This document shows positions 47,801 to 56,476 of a stretch of 64,000 bases of DNA, piece by piece. A program made the translations under genes and the position numbers. The first letter of the stretch is position 1; each line of letters begins with the position of its first letter. Source of the DNA: Gymnothorax reevesii (Eukaryota > Chordata > Actinopteri > Anguilliformes > Muraenidae); contig CM056588.1 in the NCBI GenBank assembly GCA_029721435.1, positions 34,464,930 to 34,528,929 on the forward strand. Reading direction: 5' to 3'. The notes beneath the pieces were generated by a model. That model did no database searches, was not told the origin of the DNA, and saw only the letters and a program-made list of their open reading frames with translations.

Positions 47801-50800
47801 AATGTCTTCCAGCTCCCCCGCTTCCGCTCTGTGCCAAATCTGGACAAAATCTGTCCTTCTGCCAAGTCGGAGTCCGTCTGCAAATTGATTTAGTCTGTGA
47901 AGGAAGCCCAGCCACACAACTAACCCGGGGGCATCACAGGGCATCGAGTCTCCTTTGGTAAAGACCATTACCTGTGCGCTTCTGAATGTAACAACAGAAC
48001 ACACATGTCTGAATACCAACATACACTGTGACCTACAGAGCAGTCCATAAATACTGGGACAGTGACACTCAATGAAGAGAGCTGCAATGCCTACACTGTT
48101 CTCGGTATGTTTGTACGCAGATCAAAGCGGACAGTTTCCATTCCTCCACCTCAATTTCGCGGGTTCCAAACCCAATGGACTGGAGTACGGAGAGCAGACT
48201 ACTGTACAAGATTACGGACTTATGACAGAAATGCCTTTGTTGTTAATATTAAGTAATGATACAAAACAGCAGGTGTAACTCTGTGGGTTCATACAGCACT
48301 AAGACATTGCAATGACAAACGACTTTTTTGAGGCTAATAACGCTGATGTTGAATCATATGACGTTAAATGGCTGTTGACTGCACAAGTACAGATGGGAGA
48401 CAAAATAAAGGAAAAAACTTTAATAAACATACTAGACAAACATAATGAATGCAGACACTGCTATTCATTTTCCTGGCATGGTTTGGGTCCACTCATCTCT
48501 TAAAGAAAAAAAAAATAAAAAATCAATTTGGAGTTATTCTGTGTGACCACCCTAATGTCCAACGGTGAAGCATTCCCACTTTGATGAGAGTGGTCTCTTC
48601 CAGAATGACAAAGGCCCGAGCCCCACAGGACAAAAGAGGTCAATGAATGATTTTCTTAGTATGAAAATAGTCCGAAGTATATGCCACCATTTTACAGTAA
48701 CCCGATCTTAAACTAGCTGAACTCATATGGAATATTTCACTGCTCTCCATCACAATCATCAAAACACCAAATGAGGGATTATGAGGGATTGGAAGAAAGG
48801 TACTTCATCCCTCTGGTGAAGTTTTACTCTTGTAGACTTCATGCCAAGGCACATTGAAGCTGATCTGGCAGCAAGTGGGGGCCCAACACCATTACTAAGA
48901 CAGTTTATCATTATTTTTCCATTGATTTGATTTGTCACCCATCTGTAACTGTGTCTGTAGTTTTTCCAAACTGTGATAATAACTCACAAATTCAAAGACA
49001 CTGGCTTTCTGTGTAAATTACTTAAATCATCCATGACCTGAGGGGACAGTGGTAAATCCCTGTGTAAAATGGCTGGCATCTCCATGGTTACAGATGGCAC
49101 AAAGGACTGACTGAATGGCCAATAATGCTGGTCTCTCAGCCAATAGGGCTGGGGTGCGATTAGAGGTCATTGGGGCGGGGGAGTGTGATCGGCGGTCAGA
49201 CGCGGGGCACGCATTTTTTCATTTTTTTCTCAAGGTCAGTTGGCACCTTATTGAGATGAAGTCACCTTTTATCTCAGCTGGGGCTTTCTGGGCAATGGCC
49301 CCCACTTTAGAAAAGAGATGATGATCTCAGTGCTTTAGAGAGAAAATAAATCAAACATATTAGCAAAAAAAAAAATCGGATAAATACCCCAATCCTAACC
49401 CTCCAGTAACTCCCAATTCTGCATCTGTGAGAATAATATAACTGTGGGCCAGAGAGTCCAGGTCTGTAAGTTTGATTCCCGAATGAAGAGCTGACATTAC
49501 ACCCTAGAACTTCAATCTGCTCAAAATGGAAGGAATTTAACCCTTAGAGCACTAAATGTAGCTACATGCTCGGTGATGTAAGATATCAAAATCAAAGCTG
49601 TTGAAAACCTATCATGAGGCAACTTGTTTAAAGGAGCTCAGGGGAGCTCTTTTAAACAAGTTGCCACATGATAGGTTTTCAACAGCACAAGATAATTAAA
49701 TGTTTACTTTTTAAAAATGTATTTCAGCGTTTAAATACTAAGGGTTTTACTAAGGGTTAAAATACTGGAAGCTGTGTAAGCCACTTTAGGTAAAAGCATC
49801 TATGAAATGGCAACCATGCTAATGTAAGATGCATTAAACCCCTTCTACAGTCACCACTTTATCACAGGGTCTCAATGAAAACAGTAATGGTAGCCACATT
49901 TCTTTGTTCATTCAGACTGGGTAAAGCCACCGCTATTTCTGCAGATTGGGTGGTAATCATTGTCTGCCGAAAGACAGAAAGCCTGTCAACAGTAATGATG
50001 CAGTCCTATCAACACAGGAGCAAGCCAGCTGCTGACTTCAGGTCTTCATTAATCTGCCCTTCAGAAAACATTCCCTTTGAACTGGCATGTGCTATAAAAA
50101 TGAAGATGAAATGAGGGCTAAAAAAATATTGGAATTTAAAGAAGTAAAGCATACAGATTATGGAATAGACTGCCTTATTTTTTACAGCGTTATAGTCTTG
50201 TGGTTAAATTTTCATTATATCAACTTTACAAAGTGTAAAACAGCTGGATTAAGACTGACACACAGCACTGCAACAAAAAAAACGATGCGGAAAACTACTG
50301 CTGCTTCATTCACGTTCGCTGGAAACTTGGGATACGTGAAAATGTGTAAGTGCTAACATAAACTACACATTTTTTTATAGACATTACAGGAGAGCCCACA
50401 ACAAACAGACAGCACAGAGGATCATGAATGGAAATCATTTCCAGGACAAAAGACTAACCGAGCAATCCAATATGGCCACTCATACTCAAGACATGGACCT
50501 TTACCTTGATTACAAGAAGGACACACTGCACAGAGCTCAAAATTTGCCTTACTGCACATTACCCCATGCACTAACTTGCAAATTTTTCTTTGCCTGAGTG
50601 CCTGAGTCCCAAGGCCACACACTTGAAGTGAAAGATGCTGTCCAATAACACTTAATGCGACTCAAGCATGGACAAATCGCTGTCTGTGTTCAATCAAACC
50701 ACCAGGAATGCCTTTCCTCAGCACAGATGTCAGTAATATTCAGTGTCGGAATTTAGTCACGGTCCAGTGAAACACGCCTCATGTTCCTCGAACTCCCCAA

Positions 50801-53800
50801 CCCTGACTATAGTCCAGAATGTAAGGACTTCTCTCCGGACGTTATATGTTATTTCTCCATCTGTCTCTGGCAGGGGATCAGCTGGAAAGGGGCTTACGCG
50901 CTTCTCCTGTCCATTGTGCAACACCTAATGGTTATTTTCCACAAGGATTTCACAGTCCCTCATCCGCTGTAAAGCCCAATGCTCACAGCAATTGGTGACA
51001 CATGTCCAGACAGATGGAAGTTGATTCAGAGATCATGCATAACCGTTCATTCATACAAATGCTCAAAGCACGTGACCTTCTCAAGTGTGTGGACATTTAG
51101 GACCAGCGCATATGGGAACTGCCATTATGACTGTAACAGCTAAATACAATTTTTCTACATTCTTTTCAACTTTTTTTTGGAACTCAATATTTTTGCTGCT
51201 ATCAGTTACGGCTACAAGGTCCAAATTTTCCTTTTCTCCAAGTCATTTTCAATTTATATACATTTTTTGTATAAATATAACACACAGCCACTAACTGAAT
51301 GACTTTTGATAATGAAAACTAGTTACTTTCAGATACCAAAACTACTGTCATCAACCAAATATGAGTGACTGAAGTGAAGTTTATAGAGAGCAAGCACTGA
51401 CTTCACCAGTGAGAAATTAATCTCACACTGACAGGCTGATTATATGACATAATAAAATATGGAGCCAAAGGTGAAATCACGAATCGAGCATCCTGCGAGG
51501 CATCGACTCAGAGCCACGGACTTCATCGAGAACACACCACTCTCCTTCACCCGAGAGAGAGGAGCCGGAAAACACATCCATAAATCAGAGATTCTCCATC
51601 TGCCGAGCGCGATCGCAATTGTTTCTGTGGAGGGAGGGATCGTGTAGCTCTGAGTCAACACCGTGCGTCCGGGGCTGGGATTTACCCCACATTTCATGGT
51701 CTGGGAAAGTCCGCCCCCCTCGTGCTCCGGCACGGATTAAGAAACGGGACAAACAGCATATGCGCCCATCTGGGAACAGCTGTCCACCATCATCGCCTGC
51801 TTTCCAAAGTCCCTGCGCTCAAAACGAGCGAGCGATTCCTCTAAACGTGCTGTTGGAGTCTTAACAGTACACATCCACACCACAGACCAGAATCCAGTAG
51901 AGACCAGACCCTCCTGACTCCTATTGTTGCAAAAACCCCACAACATTCTGGGTATTCGGACAGCCTTATGTGAGATGCCTCAGGCGCTTTTACTTGGAAC
52001 ACTAAATTTCCCAGGAAAGTTTTTTTCCCCTCATCATTCACTGTTACAATCATCAGTGCCTCAACAAATCGTTTTCTGTCACATCTTTGATTATGGACGA
52101 TTGTACATTTCCTCTATAGGGTGATTTCACTGCCAAAACCCTTTGCCTGAGGATCGGATCAATGTATATGAAAGTCCAAATGCCAAAGGTCTCCAGTGTC
52201 CTTGAAGATCTACACTCCAAGTCATCAGTCCCAGACCAGAGTCGCACTCAGTGGAATGCACATGCCACATGAGCGCTGGAGTTTATTTCTGTACAGGCAT
52301 GCCTTAATGTATGACTTCACATATTACCCTTCTCATTTAAGAGACATGTTCTAGACTAAAGCGCAAATAATTGCACTTACTTGTTGCCATGTATTTTTTA
52401 TGGGCACATATTTAAGTCTTTGGGAATGGTAAGTCTTTCAGAATGGTCTCATCTTTCTAAATTCAAAGGCAGTGCACTCGAGCTCCTTTGCTTTCAAACA
52501 GCGGCTACGATTGACATCAGCTATAGAAAATTCAGTTAGAAATCAGCCCATCACAGACCTGTGATCTTACCGGAGAACTTTACAGAAAAATAAAAGTGAA
52601 TGCTGCCACATATGCTGCTGGTCAAAATATTTTGCTTCACTTACCATTTTCAAGCAGTATGATAGAAAAAAAATGAATATTAGCACCTTTCATTTAAAAG
52701 AATCTTAATCTCAGATTTCTCAAAATAGTCACAATTCTGCCCTAACTACAGCTGAGCAAATTTAGTATTTTCCAGGACAGTCAAATAGTCCTGAATGATC
52801 ACACCCAACAAAACTGGGAGATCCCATGGAAAAGATGTTCCAGTGGATAATGAATCTGTCCAATCAGCCACAAACTTTCTTATTGGAAAACAAGGGAAAA
52901 CAGCAGATTTCCTGTTTATTTTACCAAATATGGTTTTCTTATTAACTTAATAATTCAGGTTACTACCATTTGAAATAAAAGACACTTTCTGACTCTCTAT
53001 TCAAGGCAAACTGTACAATGTGTTAATAGAAGTTAAAACCACTTGTATTTCACTGTAAACATGAAGAAAGCGCACAAAAACCTTCGACAGGCAGCATACT
53101 TCATTTTGATTGTTCACCAATAAATCTAATCAGATGTAAATCAGAAGTTAATGTGCAGTTCAGACATATACGGCCTCTTAAATCATCAGTTTGTTGAACT
53201 CAGCGAGCGATGGCTAATTTAAGATGATTGTGCTCATTCATTTCCAGGCTTCTCAAATGAAGGCCACATCTTTCACTGCAAGGCCTGCGCTCTATTACCA
53301 CAATAAACAGAGAGAGTAATTGATCGGATTTGCAATCACGCCAGTAAAATTTCTGTTTGCATTATGAACATTAATGCTAAGTGCAATAATGTGGCTGCTG
53401 AAAGCCAAGTCATTAAAAAATTACCGACAAACGATAAAACATATGACAGCCTTCAGGGAAACGAACTGCAATCTTTCCCTGATTATTCAATAATGCTCAT
53501 GATATACGAACACTGAGCCTGATTAGATGGGCGATTCCAGCTTTCCTGAACAAAGAATCAATGGGCAGTAAATTATTTGTGTCTGTGTGTTCAGTAGAAA
53601 GCAAGTTAATAGCACACGATTGGTATGACTTTATGCTGCATCATGAGAGTTGATGATAAAAATGTGTCCAGCAATGAATCGTGTTGGAGTGAACTCTGGT
53701 GTCTGCCACAATAAGCAGTAAAACTCAGTTTTGATTTCACCCAGAAATAAAGCCATATTCCTCGCTGTAAGAGCAGAGAGAGCACATTTAACCTTCTCCT

Positions 53801-53978
53801 CAGGTATTGATCGTTAACAATTACACCAGAACAGGAAAGAGGTATGGACTGGGGCCCTCCAGCACCACATCACAGCTGTACTGCACAGCTAATGAAAAAG
53901 CTAACAAATAAAGTTTTGCTTTACCTGAGATATTAAGGCCAGCAGCACACACAGCCCTGCTTGGCACATGACAGCCAT
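23687..53978 (-). CDS. cdh15: cdh15, M-cadherin (muscle classical cadherin), 14 coding exons
   Basis: Ca2+-dependent homophilic cell-adhesion receptor; in vertebrates M-cadherin acts at the plasma membrane of myoblasts, satellite cells and some cerebellar contacts and links to catenins. Splicing the 14 exons gives 800 residues: signal peptide (1 to about 20), propeptide ending RVKR (52-55), mature start DWIIPP with the strand-swap Trp57 and Ca2+ ligand Glu66, EC1-EC5 (about 56-605), EC5 cysteines 505, 591, 593 and 599, membrane segment about 612-638, p120-binding segment about 657-677, and beta-catenin-binding region 735-800. FAL (133-135) stands where classical type I cadherins carry HAV, and blocks such as EGDPDGHF and [13 protein letters not shown] match mammalian CDH15 as I recall it. 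The ATG has an in-frame TAA two codons upstream and a fair Kozak context (GAGATGG). The tail ends a few residues after LADMY, shorter than in human. All intron phases agree. Confidence 0.93.
24114..24284 (-). CDS. cdh15: cdh15 exon 13: cytoplasmic linker
   Basis: Acceptor ATTTTCAG, donor GAT|GTAAGC, both phase 0; 57 codons (678-734). Starts [11 protein letters not shown] and ends DIEDFIND, both near-identical in style to mammalian M-cadherin. The middle is Pro/Arg/Lys-rich and probably unstructured. Confidence 0.95.
24572..24714 (-). CDS. cdh15: cdh15 exon 12: end of membrane segment and p120-catenin site
   Basis: Acceptor TTTGGTCAG, donor GAG|GTTCGT (non-canonical +4 to +6 but in the expected place); residues 630-677. 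Leucines complete the membrane helix, then NCRRRHFHK marks the cytoplasmic face. [20 protein letters not shown] is the conserved juxtamembrane p120-catenin-binding motif. Confidence 0.93.
25126..29850. repeat. 30-copy tandem array, ~140-170 bp unit rich in AGGTCA, in cdh15 intron 11
   Basis: The word atgcaaagtatgaaa recurs 30 times between 25218 and 29787. Spacings mostly alternate between about 145 and about 168 bases; the longer type has a second 'ggcaaggttaaagttttt' segment. Every unit holds several AGGTCA hexamers, often as TCAAGGTCAAGGTCA. A larger segment is itself duplicated at a distance of 1901-1908 bases (marked by the rare ggtctttcaaagg variant at 26249 and 28150). The array lies wholly within the intron between exons 11 and 12. 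It has no coding function: the recurrent 65-codon frame is a by-product. Confidence 0.97.
29851..29922. mobile_element. GC-rich end with palindromic hairpin bordering the array
   Basis: After the last unit comes ctgcacgcgggcggacgcgg, then TAGCTCTCCGGAC-ATTC-GTCCCGGCGAGCTA (29889-29919), a 12-13 bp stem with one mismatch and one bulge. The left edge of the array (25054-25060) carries GCTCGCC, the inverse of the hairpin's last arm. Such an arrangement is found at the end of Helitron/Helentron-like non-autonomous elements. The element class is my inference. Confidence 0.5.
30269..30508 (-). CDS. cdh15: cdh15 exon 11: end of EC5 and first half of membrane helix
   Basis: Acceptor CCCACTGCAG, donor C|GTAAGT, entry after one base (split Asp550) and exit after one base (split Leu630). 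Encodes the last EC5 strands, an N-glycosylation sequon NVTV (587), Cys591, Cys593 and Cys599, then [20 protein letters not shown] followed by leucines. Confidence 0.95.
30886..31116 (-). CDS. cdh15: cdh15 exon 10: EC4/EC5 junction and EC5
   Basis: Acceptor TTTCTCTCAG, donor G|GTAAAG; residues 474-549 plus split codons. Contains ETNDFAP (the EC4-EC5 DxNDN-type linker), Cys505 and ATDED, the EC5 Ca2+-loop equivalent. The two preceding residues with exon 9 give DTD. Confidence 0.95.
31337..31627 (+). repeat. Dispersed short interspersed repeat, second copy
   Basis: Nearly collinear with 8874-9164, from aaaagcactcagagggcgca to cctccttggcggaagtaata. It contains a (CAAA)n stretch near 31573-31590 and lies in cdh15 intron 9. 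Confidence 0.75.
31877..32019 (-). CDS. cdh15: cdh15 exon 9: second half of EC4
   Basis: Acceptor CTATTCCAG, donor G|GTGAGA; enters after two bases (split Arg425) and exits after one. Residues 426-472 contain [14 protein letters not shown], the standard EC-repeat strand pair. The LDRE motif found in EC1 and EC2 is absent here, as is common for EC4 of M-cadherin. Confidence 0.95.
32510..32754 (-). CDS. cdh15: cdh15 exon 8: end of EC3 and first half of EC4
   Basis: Acceptor TTTTGTTCAG, donor AG|GTACAT; residues 344-424. Starts PLDYE (EC3 Ca2+ ligands). The EC3-EC4 linker reads TNENEAP where cadherins normally have D-x-NE-P, so Asp is replaced by Asn385. FDPEN (417-421) is the EC4 loop. Confidence 0.95.
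33180..34675. mobile_element. Possible composite element with GCGTTTCCA ends
   Basis: The left end GAGGCGCGTTTCCATCAAAC (33181 onward) and the right end TTTTGGTGGAAACGCAGC (about 34650) are short imperfect inverted repeats. The right part (34590-34672) shares 'ctttgaatgtaatctgtc' with the foldback MITE family. The interior is interrupted by the 33496-34177 element. The pairing of these two ends is inferred and moderately weak. Confidence 0.4.
33496..34177. mobile_element. PiggyBac-like non-autonomous element
   Basis: Begins TTAACCCCCAGACCC and ends aggtctgagggggTTGA. The ends are inverted and abut a TTAA (left) and a one-base variant of it (right), the target of piggyBac. The inside has repeated 'cattccaatggacat' words in both orientations. 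No transposase is seen. Confidence 0.6.
34822..35035. mobile_element. hAT-type foldback MITE with 8-bp target duplication
   Basis: CAGTGGTCCCCATCCCTCTT at the left pairs with the complement of the terminal GGGTTGGGGAACACTG, and the arms are long inverted repeats. The flanks are identical 8-mers ATGTACAG at 34814-34821 and 35036-35043, the length hAT transposases produce. It lies in cdh15 intron 7. Confidence 0.92.
35269..35454 (-). CDS. cdh15: cdh15 exon 7: EC3
   Basis: Acceptor GTGACTTCAG, donor AAG|GTAAGA, phase 0 both ends; 62 codons (282-343). Contains STDKDEPNT (the EC3 DxD Ca2+ loop at 302-304) and the M-cadherin-like stretch [19 protein letters not shown], then NEGIISVVK. Confidence 0.96.
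35811..35939 (-). CDS. cdh15: cdh15 exon 6: end of EC2, EC2-EC3 linker
   Basis: Acceptor ACCTTGCAG-type (ccTTGCAG), phase 0. The donor CAG|GTGCTC is weak but is the only one that restores phase and homology with the next exon. Residues 239-281 include [12 protein letters not shown]. The linker reads DINNHAP instead of DINDNAP, replacing the Asp that bridges two Ca2+ ions with Asn272 and the following Asn with His273. Confidence 0.92.
37161..38648 (+). mobile_element. Tc1-like element, full length, innermost of the nest
   Basis: Ends TACGGTATCTCATAAAAGTG at 37161 and its complement ending in ATACTGTA at 38648; 1488 bp. It carries a nearly complete plus-strand transposase pseudogene (37451-38400). 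Confidence 0.95.
37451..38400 (+). pseudogene. Tc1-like transposase with late frameshift and damaged active site
   Basis: The open frame runs at least from [13 protein letters not shown] (37451) through two helix-turn-helix regions to the [12 protein letters not shown] block with the first catalytic Asp, and on past RIMVWGCM. Around 38115-38150 the block normally reading QQDNDPKH is changed to QHYNDLQDD, so the second catalytic Asp is lost. The frame then shifts: the third acidic block, LNTIEPLW, is in another frame at about 38208-38235. It is inactive. Confidence 0.9.
40434..40817. mobile_element. PiggyBac-type MITE flanked by TTAA
   Basis: Begins TTAAAGGATCAGTGTGTAAG and ends with the inverse ending cacactgctcctttaa, giving inverted ends of about 20 bases with TTAA at both edges. 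The 384-bp body matches a repeat type I recognise as frequent in teleosts (agccatctagtggtcagat, then tggcggcctccacggaggta). It is non-coding and lies in cdh15 intron 5. Confidence 0.85.
41042..41223 (-). CDS. cdh15: cdh15 exon 5: EC2
   Basis: Acceptor ACCAAACAG, donor GAG|GTGGGT; enters after one base (split Gly178), exits phase 0. Residues 179-238 contain [15 protein letters not shown] (EC2 DxD loop) and end in VGLDRE, the EC2 Ca2+ ligand motif. There are two sequons (NVT at 183, NKT). Confidence 0.96.
41541..41685 (-). CDS. cdh15: cdh15 exon 4: end of EC1 with FAL motif
   Basis: Acceptor TGTCCAATAG, donor G|GTAGGG; residues 130-177. [10 protein letters not shown] carries FAL at mature positions 78-80, the M-cadherin replacement of [13 protein letters not shown] is the intact EC1-EC2 Ca2+ linker. 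At 145 nt it ends in phase 1, as in other classical cadherin genes. Confidence 0.97.
42642..42797 (-). CDS. cdh15: cdh15 exon 3: EC1
   Basis: Acceptor TTCTTCCAG, donor AAG|GTAAAG, phase 0 both ends; residues 78-129. IKSDK and [11 protein letters not shown] are M-cadherin-like. LDRE (120-123) provides Ca2+ ligands at the EC1-EC2 junction. Confidence 0.96.
42880..43056 (-). CDS. cdh15: cdh15 exon 2: propeptide and start of mature EC1
   Basis: Acceptor TATGTTTCAG, donor CAG|GTACAG, phase 0 both ends; residues 19-77. The short propeptide contains VLYPWR, also present in mammalian CDH15, and ends RRVKR, a furin-type site. Mature EC1 starts [15 protein letters not shown] with Trp57 for strand swapping and Glu66 for Ca2+. 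Confidence 0.96.
43172..43194. repeat. (CA)n microsatellite
   Basis: About eleven CA dinucleotides in cdh15 intron 1, close to exon 2. Confidence 0.9.
43267..44653. mobile_element. hAT-like element with 8-bp target duplication
   Basis: CTCAGCAA occurs at 43259-43266 and 44654-44661. The ends TAGTGATGCATGGGTC and the inverse GACCCGCGCATCACTA fit as terminal repeats (one change, one gap). The subterminal parts are rich in 'acccgacccg'. The 1387-bp inside has no complete transposase and includes a reverse-transcriptase-like fragment (43975-44250). It lies in cdh15 intron 1. Confidence 0.9.
43975..44250 (+). pseudogene. LINE reverse-transcriptase fragment inside the hAT element
   Basis: Plus-strand frames read [11 protein letters not shown] and then, after breaks, [18 protein letters not shown] followed by [21 protein letters not shown]. 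The order resembles the C-terminal part of a non-LTR reverse transcriptase (thumb region) in fish genomes. It has stops and is short; the family is not assigned. Confidence 0.5.
44740..44955 (+). repeat. Repeat with GC-rich tail and terminal hairpin
   Basis: Ends with ctgcggacgcggtggacgcg and a hairpin GTATCCTCCGA-CCTTCG-TTCGGGGGATAC (about 44920-44948). The layout (phrase around tgaaaagaatcggtgcactt, then GGACGCGG, then hairpin) parallels the right edge of the intron 11 array, though the stem sequence differs. Element class unknown. Confidence 0.5.
44956..46650. other. cdh15 intron 1 sequence, no feature recognised
   Basis: Contains C-rich low-complexity sequence at 45700-45780 and AT-rich sequence at 45970-46500. 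The reading frames over the C-rich part are compositional. Confidence 0.5.
46655..47440. repeat. 45-bp minisatellite with 90-bp higher-order unit
   Basis: About 17 copies of a unit around cacccacccacagcatttat followed by acttacagaccactcacccc. Units alternate between 'catttgta...cactcatcccgcataaa' and 'catttata...cactcaccccgcataca' types, giving exact 90-bp repeats at 46951, 47041, 47131 and 47221. As 45 is divisible by three, frames on both strands stay open for hundreds of codons without meaning a protein. It lies in cdh15 intron 1. Confidence 0.95.
47441..49597. other. cdh15 intron 1 sequence with a possible Tc1 end fragment
   Basis: At 48034-48070 'agcagtccataaatactggg' followed by 'acagtgacac' resembles the terminal repeat at 60779 and may be a truncated Tc1 copy. 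Otherwise no exon, RNA gene or paired repeat is recognised. Confidence 0.35.
49598..49685. repeat. Inverted repeat (hairpin), about 40-bp arms
   Basis: CTGTTGAAAACCTATCATG at the left and its inverse ending GATAGGTTTTCAACAG at the right continue through GGCAACTTGTTTAAA to a short centre GGAGCTCAGGGGAGCTC. There are only one or two mismatches. It could be a small foldback MITE or a transcribed hairpin in cdh15 intron 1. Confidence 0.85.
49686..53924. other. cdh15 intron 1, single-copy-looking sequence
   Basis: No exon or repeat ends recognised. The stretch 53060-53560 is of high complexity, free of obvious repeats and contains several TAAT-type homeodomain words, so it is a candidate conserved regulatory element (inference). 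A CAGCTG E-box lies at 53873-53878, just inside the intron next to exon 1; myogenic factors bind such boxes, but one hexamer is weak evidence. Confidence 0.3.
53925..53978 (-). CDS. cdh15: cdh15 exon 1 (coding part): start codon and signal peptide
   Basis: ATG at 53976-53978, donor CAG|GTAAAG at 53924. Encodes [18 protein letters not shown], a hydrophobic secretion signal completed in exon 2. The context is GAGATGG with an in-frame TAA immediately upstream. A second in-frame ATG is at codon 4; the first is preferred. The 5' UTR and transcription start were not resolved. Confidence 0.88.
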
Positions 53979-54219
53979 CTCTTAAGTCCACTTCTGTATC
54001 CTGACTCCCTCTATCCCTCCAGAAAGGTCCTGGCAGCGCAGCAGTAGGGGTCCCGGGACAGGGCTGTATGAGGGGTGCACCGATGCTGCCGGCAGGGTGG
54101 GCACTGGGAGCCAAATGAGTTGTACGAGCCACTCTCCTCTCTCCCCAACCAACGGGGGTTTGACTGACAGCACATGTGCACTGGGGGAGCGGGGGCGTAC
54201 TGAAACCCAAACCCCTAAT

Positions 54220-54495
54220 ACACACATGTGCACATGCGCGCGCACACCCACACACACACACATTCGCGCACCCGCCCACATATACACACACCGACACTTC
54301 CAGTCACACACATGCACACACACACTCTCTCTCTCTAAAACTTCCAAGCACATACATGTGCGCACACACACACACACACACACTTCCAGGAACACACATG
54401 AGCGCACGCGCACACACACACACACACACACACAAAAACTTCCAAGCAAACACGTGTACACACATCCACACTCACACAAAAACACTTCCACAAAC
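54220..54495. repeat. Interrupted (CA)n microsatellite block
   Basis: Many CA runs separated by short words such as cttccag and catgtgcgc, about 240 bases upstream of the cdh15 start codon. The interspersed alternating purine-pyrimidine sequence could adopt Z-DNA. The long frames across it on both strands are artefacts. Confidence 0.95.
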
Positions 54496-54540
54496 ACACA
54501 TGCACACGCATAGGCAGAATGAACAGAAGTAGGCAGCACC

Positions 54541-56476
54541 TCGTTTCTCCCATGATGCCTCAGGTCAGACCCCCGCCTGCTCTGTACTCACACACACACA
54601 AATTCCCACACCACATTGGCCAGCGGAGACTGGGCTCCTCCACCACAGCCAAGCCTCTCCTGAGATTCTCTCCACAACAATAACGCTGCCCTCCTGTGAC
54701 ACAGTATAGAGGCTCTGTCACCGTCCTTCTGTCAAAAGCACTATACCAATACAACAAACTGGCAAAATGTCGAGAGTGTGCACCTGTCTTTTGCCCACTG
54801 CATGCTGGGATACGTTGCACCCCATGATCCGGTTCAGCAGTAAATGGAATGGATAATGGATGGATAGATAGATGGATGGATGGACTGATAGAGACATTGA
54901 GCTGACTTTACTCTCTTTACTCTGCCAGTGTTCGTACCAGACTTTGTATTAAGTCGGAATTCTCTGTCCTCCTCATTAGTACCATCCTGGCCGACACCAG
55001 TTAATAGCAAAAATATCCTCTCCTCCATTCAAGTCAATGGCTACTTAGCGTAAAAATGACATATAGTTTATCTCCTACAAGTAAATGCTCGCTGGGGCAC
55101 AACAGTTACTTTACGGTTGGGATGGACAGAAAAACTGAAAAGGTTGTGTCCACGAGAATAGGTTTGTAAAATTGATGTTCTATTTATCACAGCACATTGA
55201 ATGCATGTGCAATATGTGTTTTTTCTTCATCCAATTGTCTTCCTGTTTTTCTCTTTGTTCAGCTGATTTTTCATTTGGACAATAAAGAAATGTCTTGCGG
55301 ATGCTTCAGCGGTAAGTGTCGTTTCAGCAACTAACGCACAAATGTGTCAGATTATATACTGAGCGCTCTGGCTCCAAATTTTACAGCAAAACCACTTCTG
55401 TGTGCTGAAATGCACTTCCCCAAACCTGGGGTGCATCTTGTGGCTGATGCCACAGGAACTTGCTCCACGGTGGTTATACAGAATTAGCTCTATTGCAGTG
55501 AGACAGTCAGAGAACACACTGTTCCTTTGTTTCACCTCTCAGTCCTCCTGTCTCAAGCGAAGTCCTGGTTTCCCCCGAGACTGTTGACAGACACACAACT
55601 CTGTTAATCACAGATACATACTTGTACAAGCTTTCACACACACACACACACACACACACGTACGTGCAATTGTACACAGACATCCATACACACACACGGA
55701 CACAGACACAAACATACAAGCACCAACACACAAAGGCACAAGCACACAAATACACACATGCAGAAAGACAGACACAAACACATAAAGGTAAATACAGACA
55801 CACAGAGACAGACAGACACACACACACACTCAAACACACGTGCGCGCACACACAGAAACACACAGGTTGTTTTGTTCTAGGTCTGGGGTGATGAGATGAC
55901 GCCCCATTCTCCACACCCATCAATCTCTCAGCCCTCGCAGCATTGCTGCCTGTGGAAGGTGTGCTCCCGAGTCCCCTGAGGTCAAAGATCATTGTGCATG
56001 ACGACAAAGGTTAATGTGGATGACTCACTGTGAAGCATCTTCGTGATTATTTCATGCTTAAAACTTTAACACCATACCGGCAACGATGTGTCTGTTTTAT
56101 CAGTAAATATTACAGAGCCTATATCTATTTAATCTCCTTGCACTACAGCTTATGGCCCAAACGTCACAACTGCACACATAAATAAGAAATGCAAAAAAAA
56201 ATAAAAATAAAGTTCAAAGTGAAATACAACATTCCTATGAACTGCAAATGAAGGAATTGCCCCTGAGGCGTTACAAAATATGTTTCTATTAATTTTAAGA
56301 CAAAGTTCAACTGAATAATAAACCGAAACACTCATGGTATCCGTCATTTTCCAGCATAGTGTGATGTTAGACGTCTTACAGCTCTTGAACGGTAAGAAGT
56401 ATCTGCTTTCTCCTGACACACCAAACACTGGCAATTCAATAAAGAATTGTATCCAAAAATATAACAAATAATCAGC
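54541..56476. other. 5' flank of cdh15, no gene recognised
   Basis: Apart from the CA block at 55636-55863 and a GGAT/GATA-type short repeat near 54850-54890, no exon or transposon ends are seen. Non-coding first exons of cdh15 could lie here but cannot be recognised without transcripts. Confidence 0.4.
55636..55863. repeat. Interrupted (CA)n microsatellite block
   Basis: CA runs alternating with acagac, caaacac and similar words. Cys/Val- or His/Thr-rich reading frames over it are compositional. Confidence 0.95.

Noticed and set aside
23687..53978. Assignment to cdh1, cdh2, cdh3 or cdh4
   Set aside because: These have HAV at the EC1 site and longer propeptides. FAL, the short YPWR-containing propeptide and many EC and tail blocks fit CDH15 better.
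53821..54553. Cys/Val-rich and His/Thr-rich frames of up to 185 codons
   Set aside because: They translate interrupted CA repeats on either strand. The only real coding in the area is the short cdh15 signal-peptide exon at 53925-53978.
55507..56007. 166-codon Cys/Val-rich minus-strand frame
   Set aside because: Compositional product of the CA block at 55636-55863.
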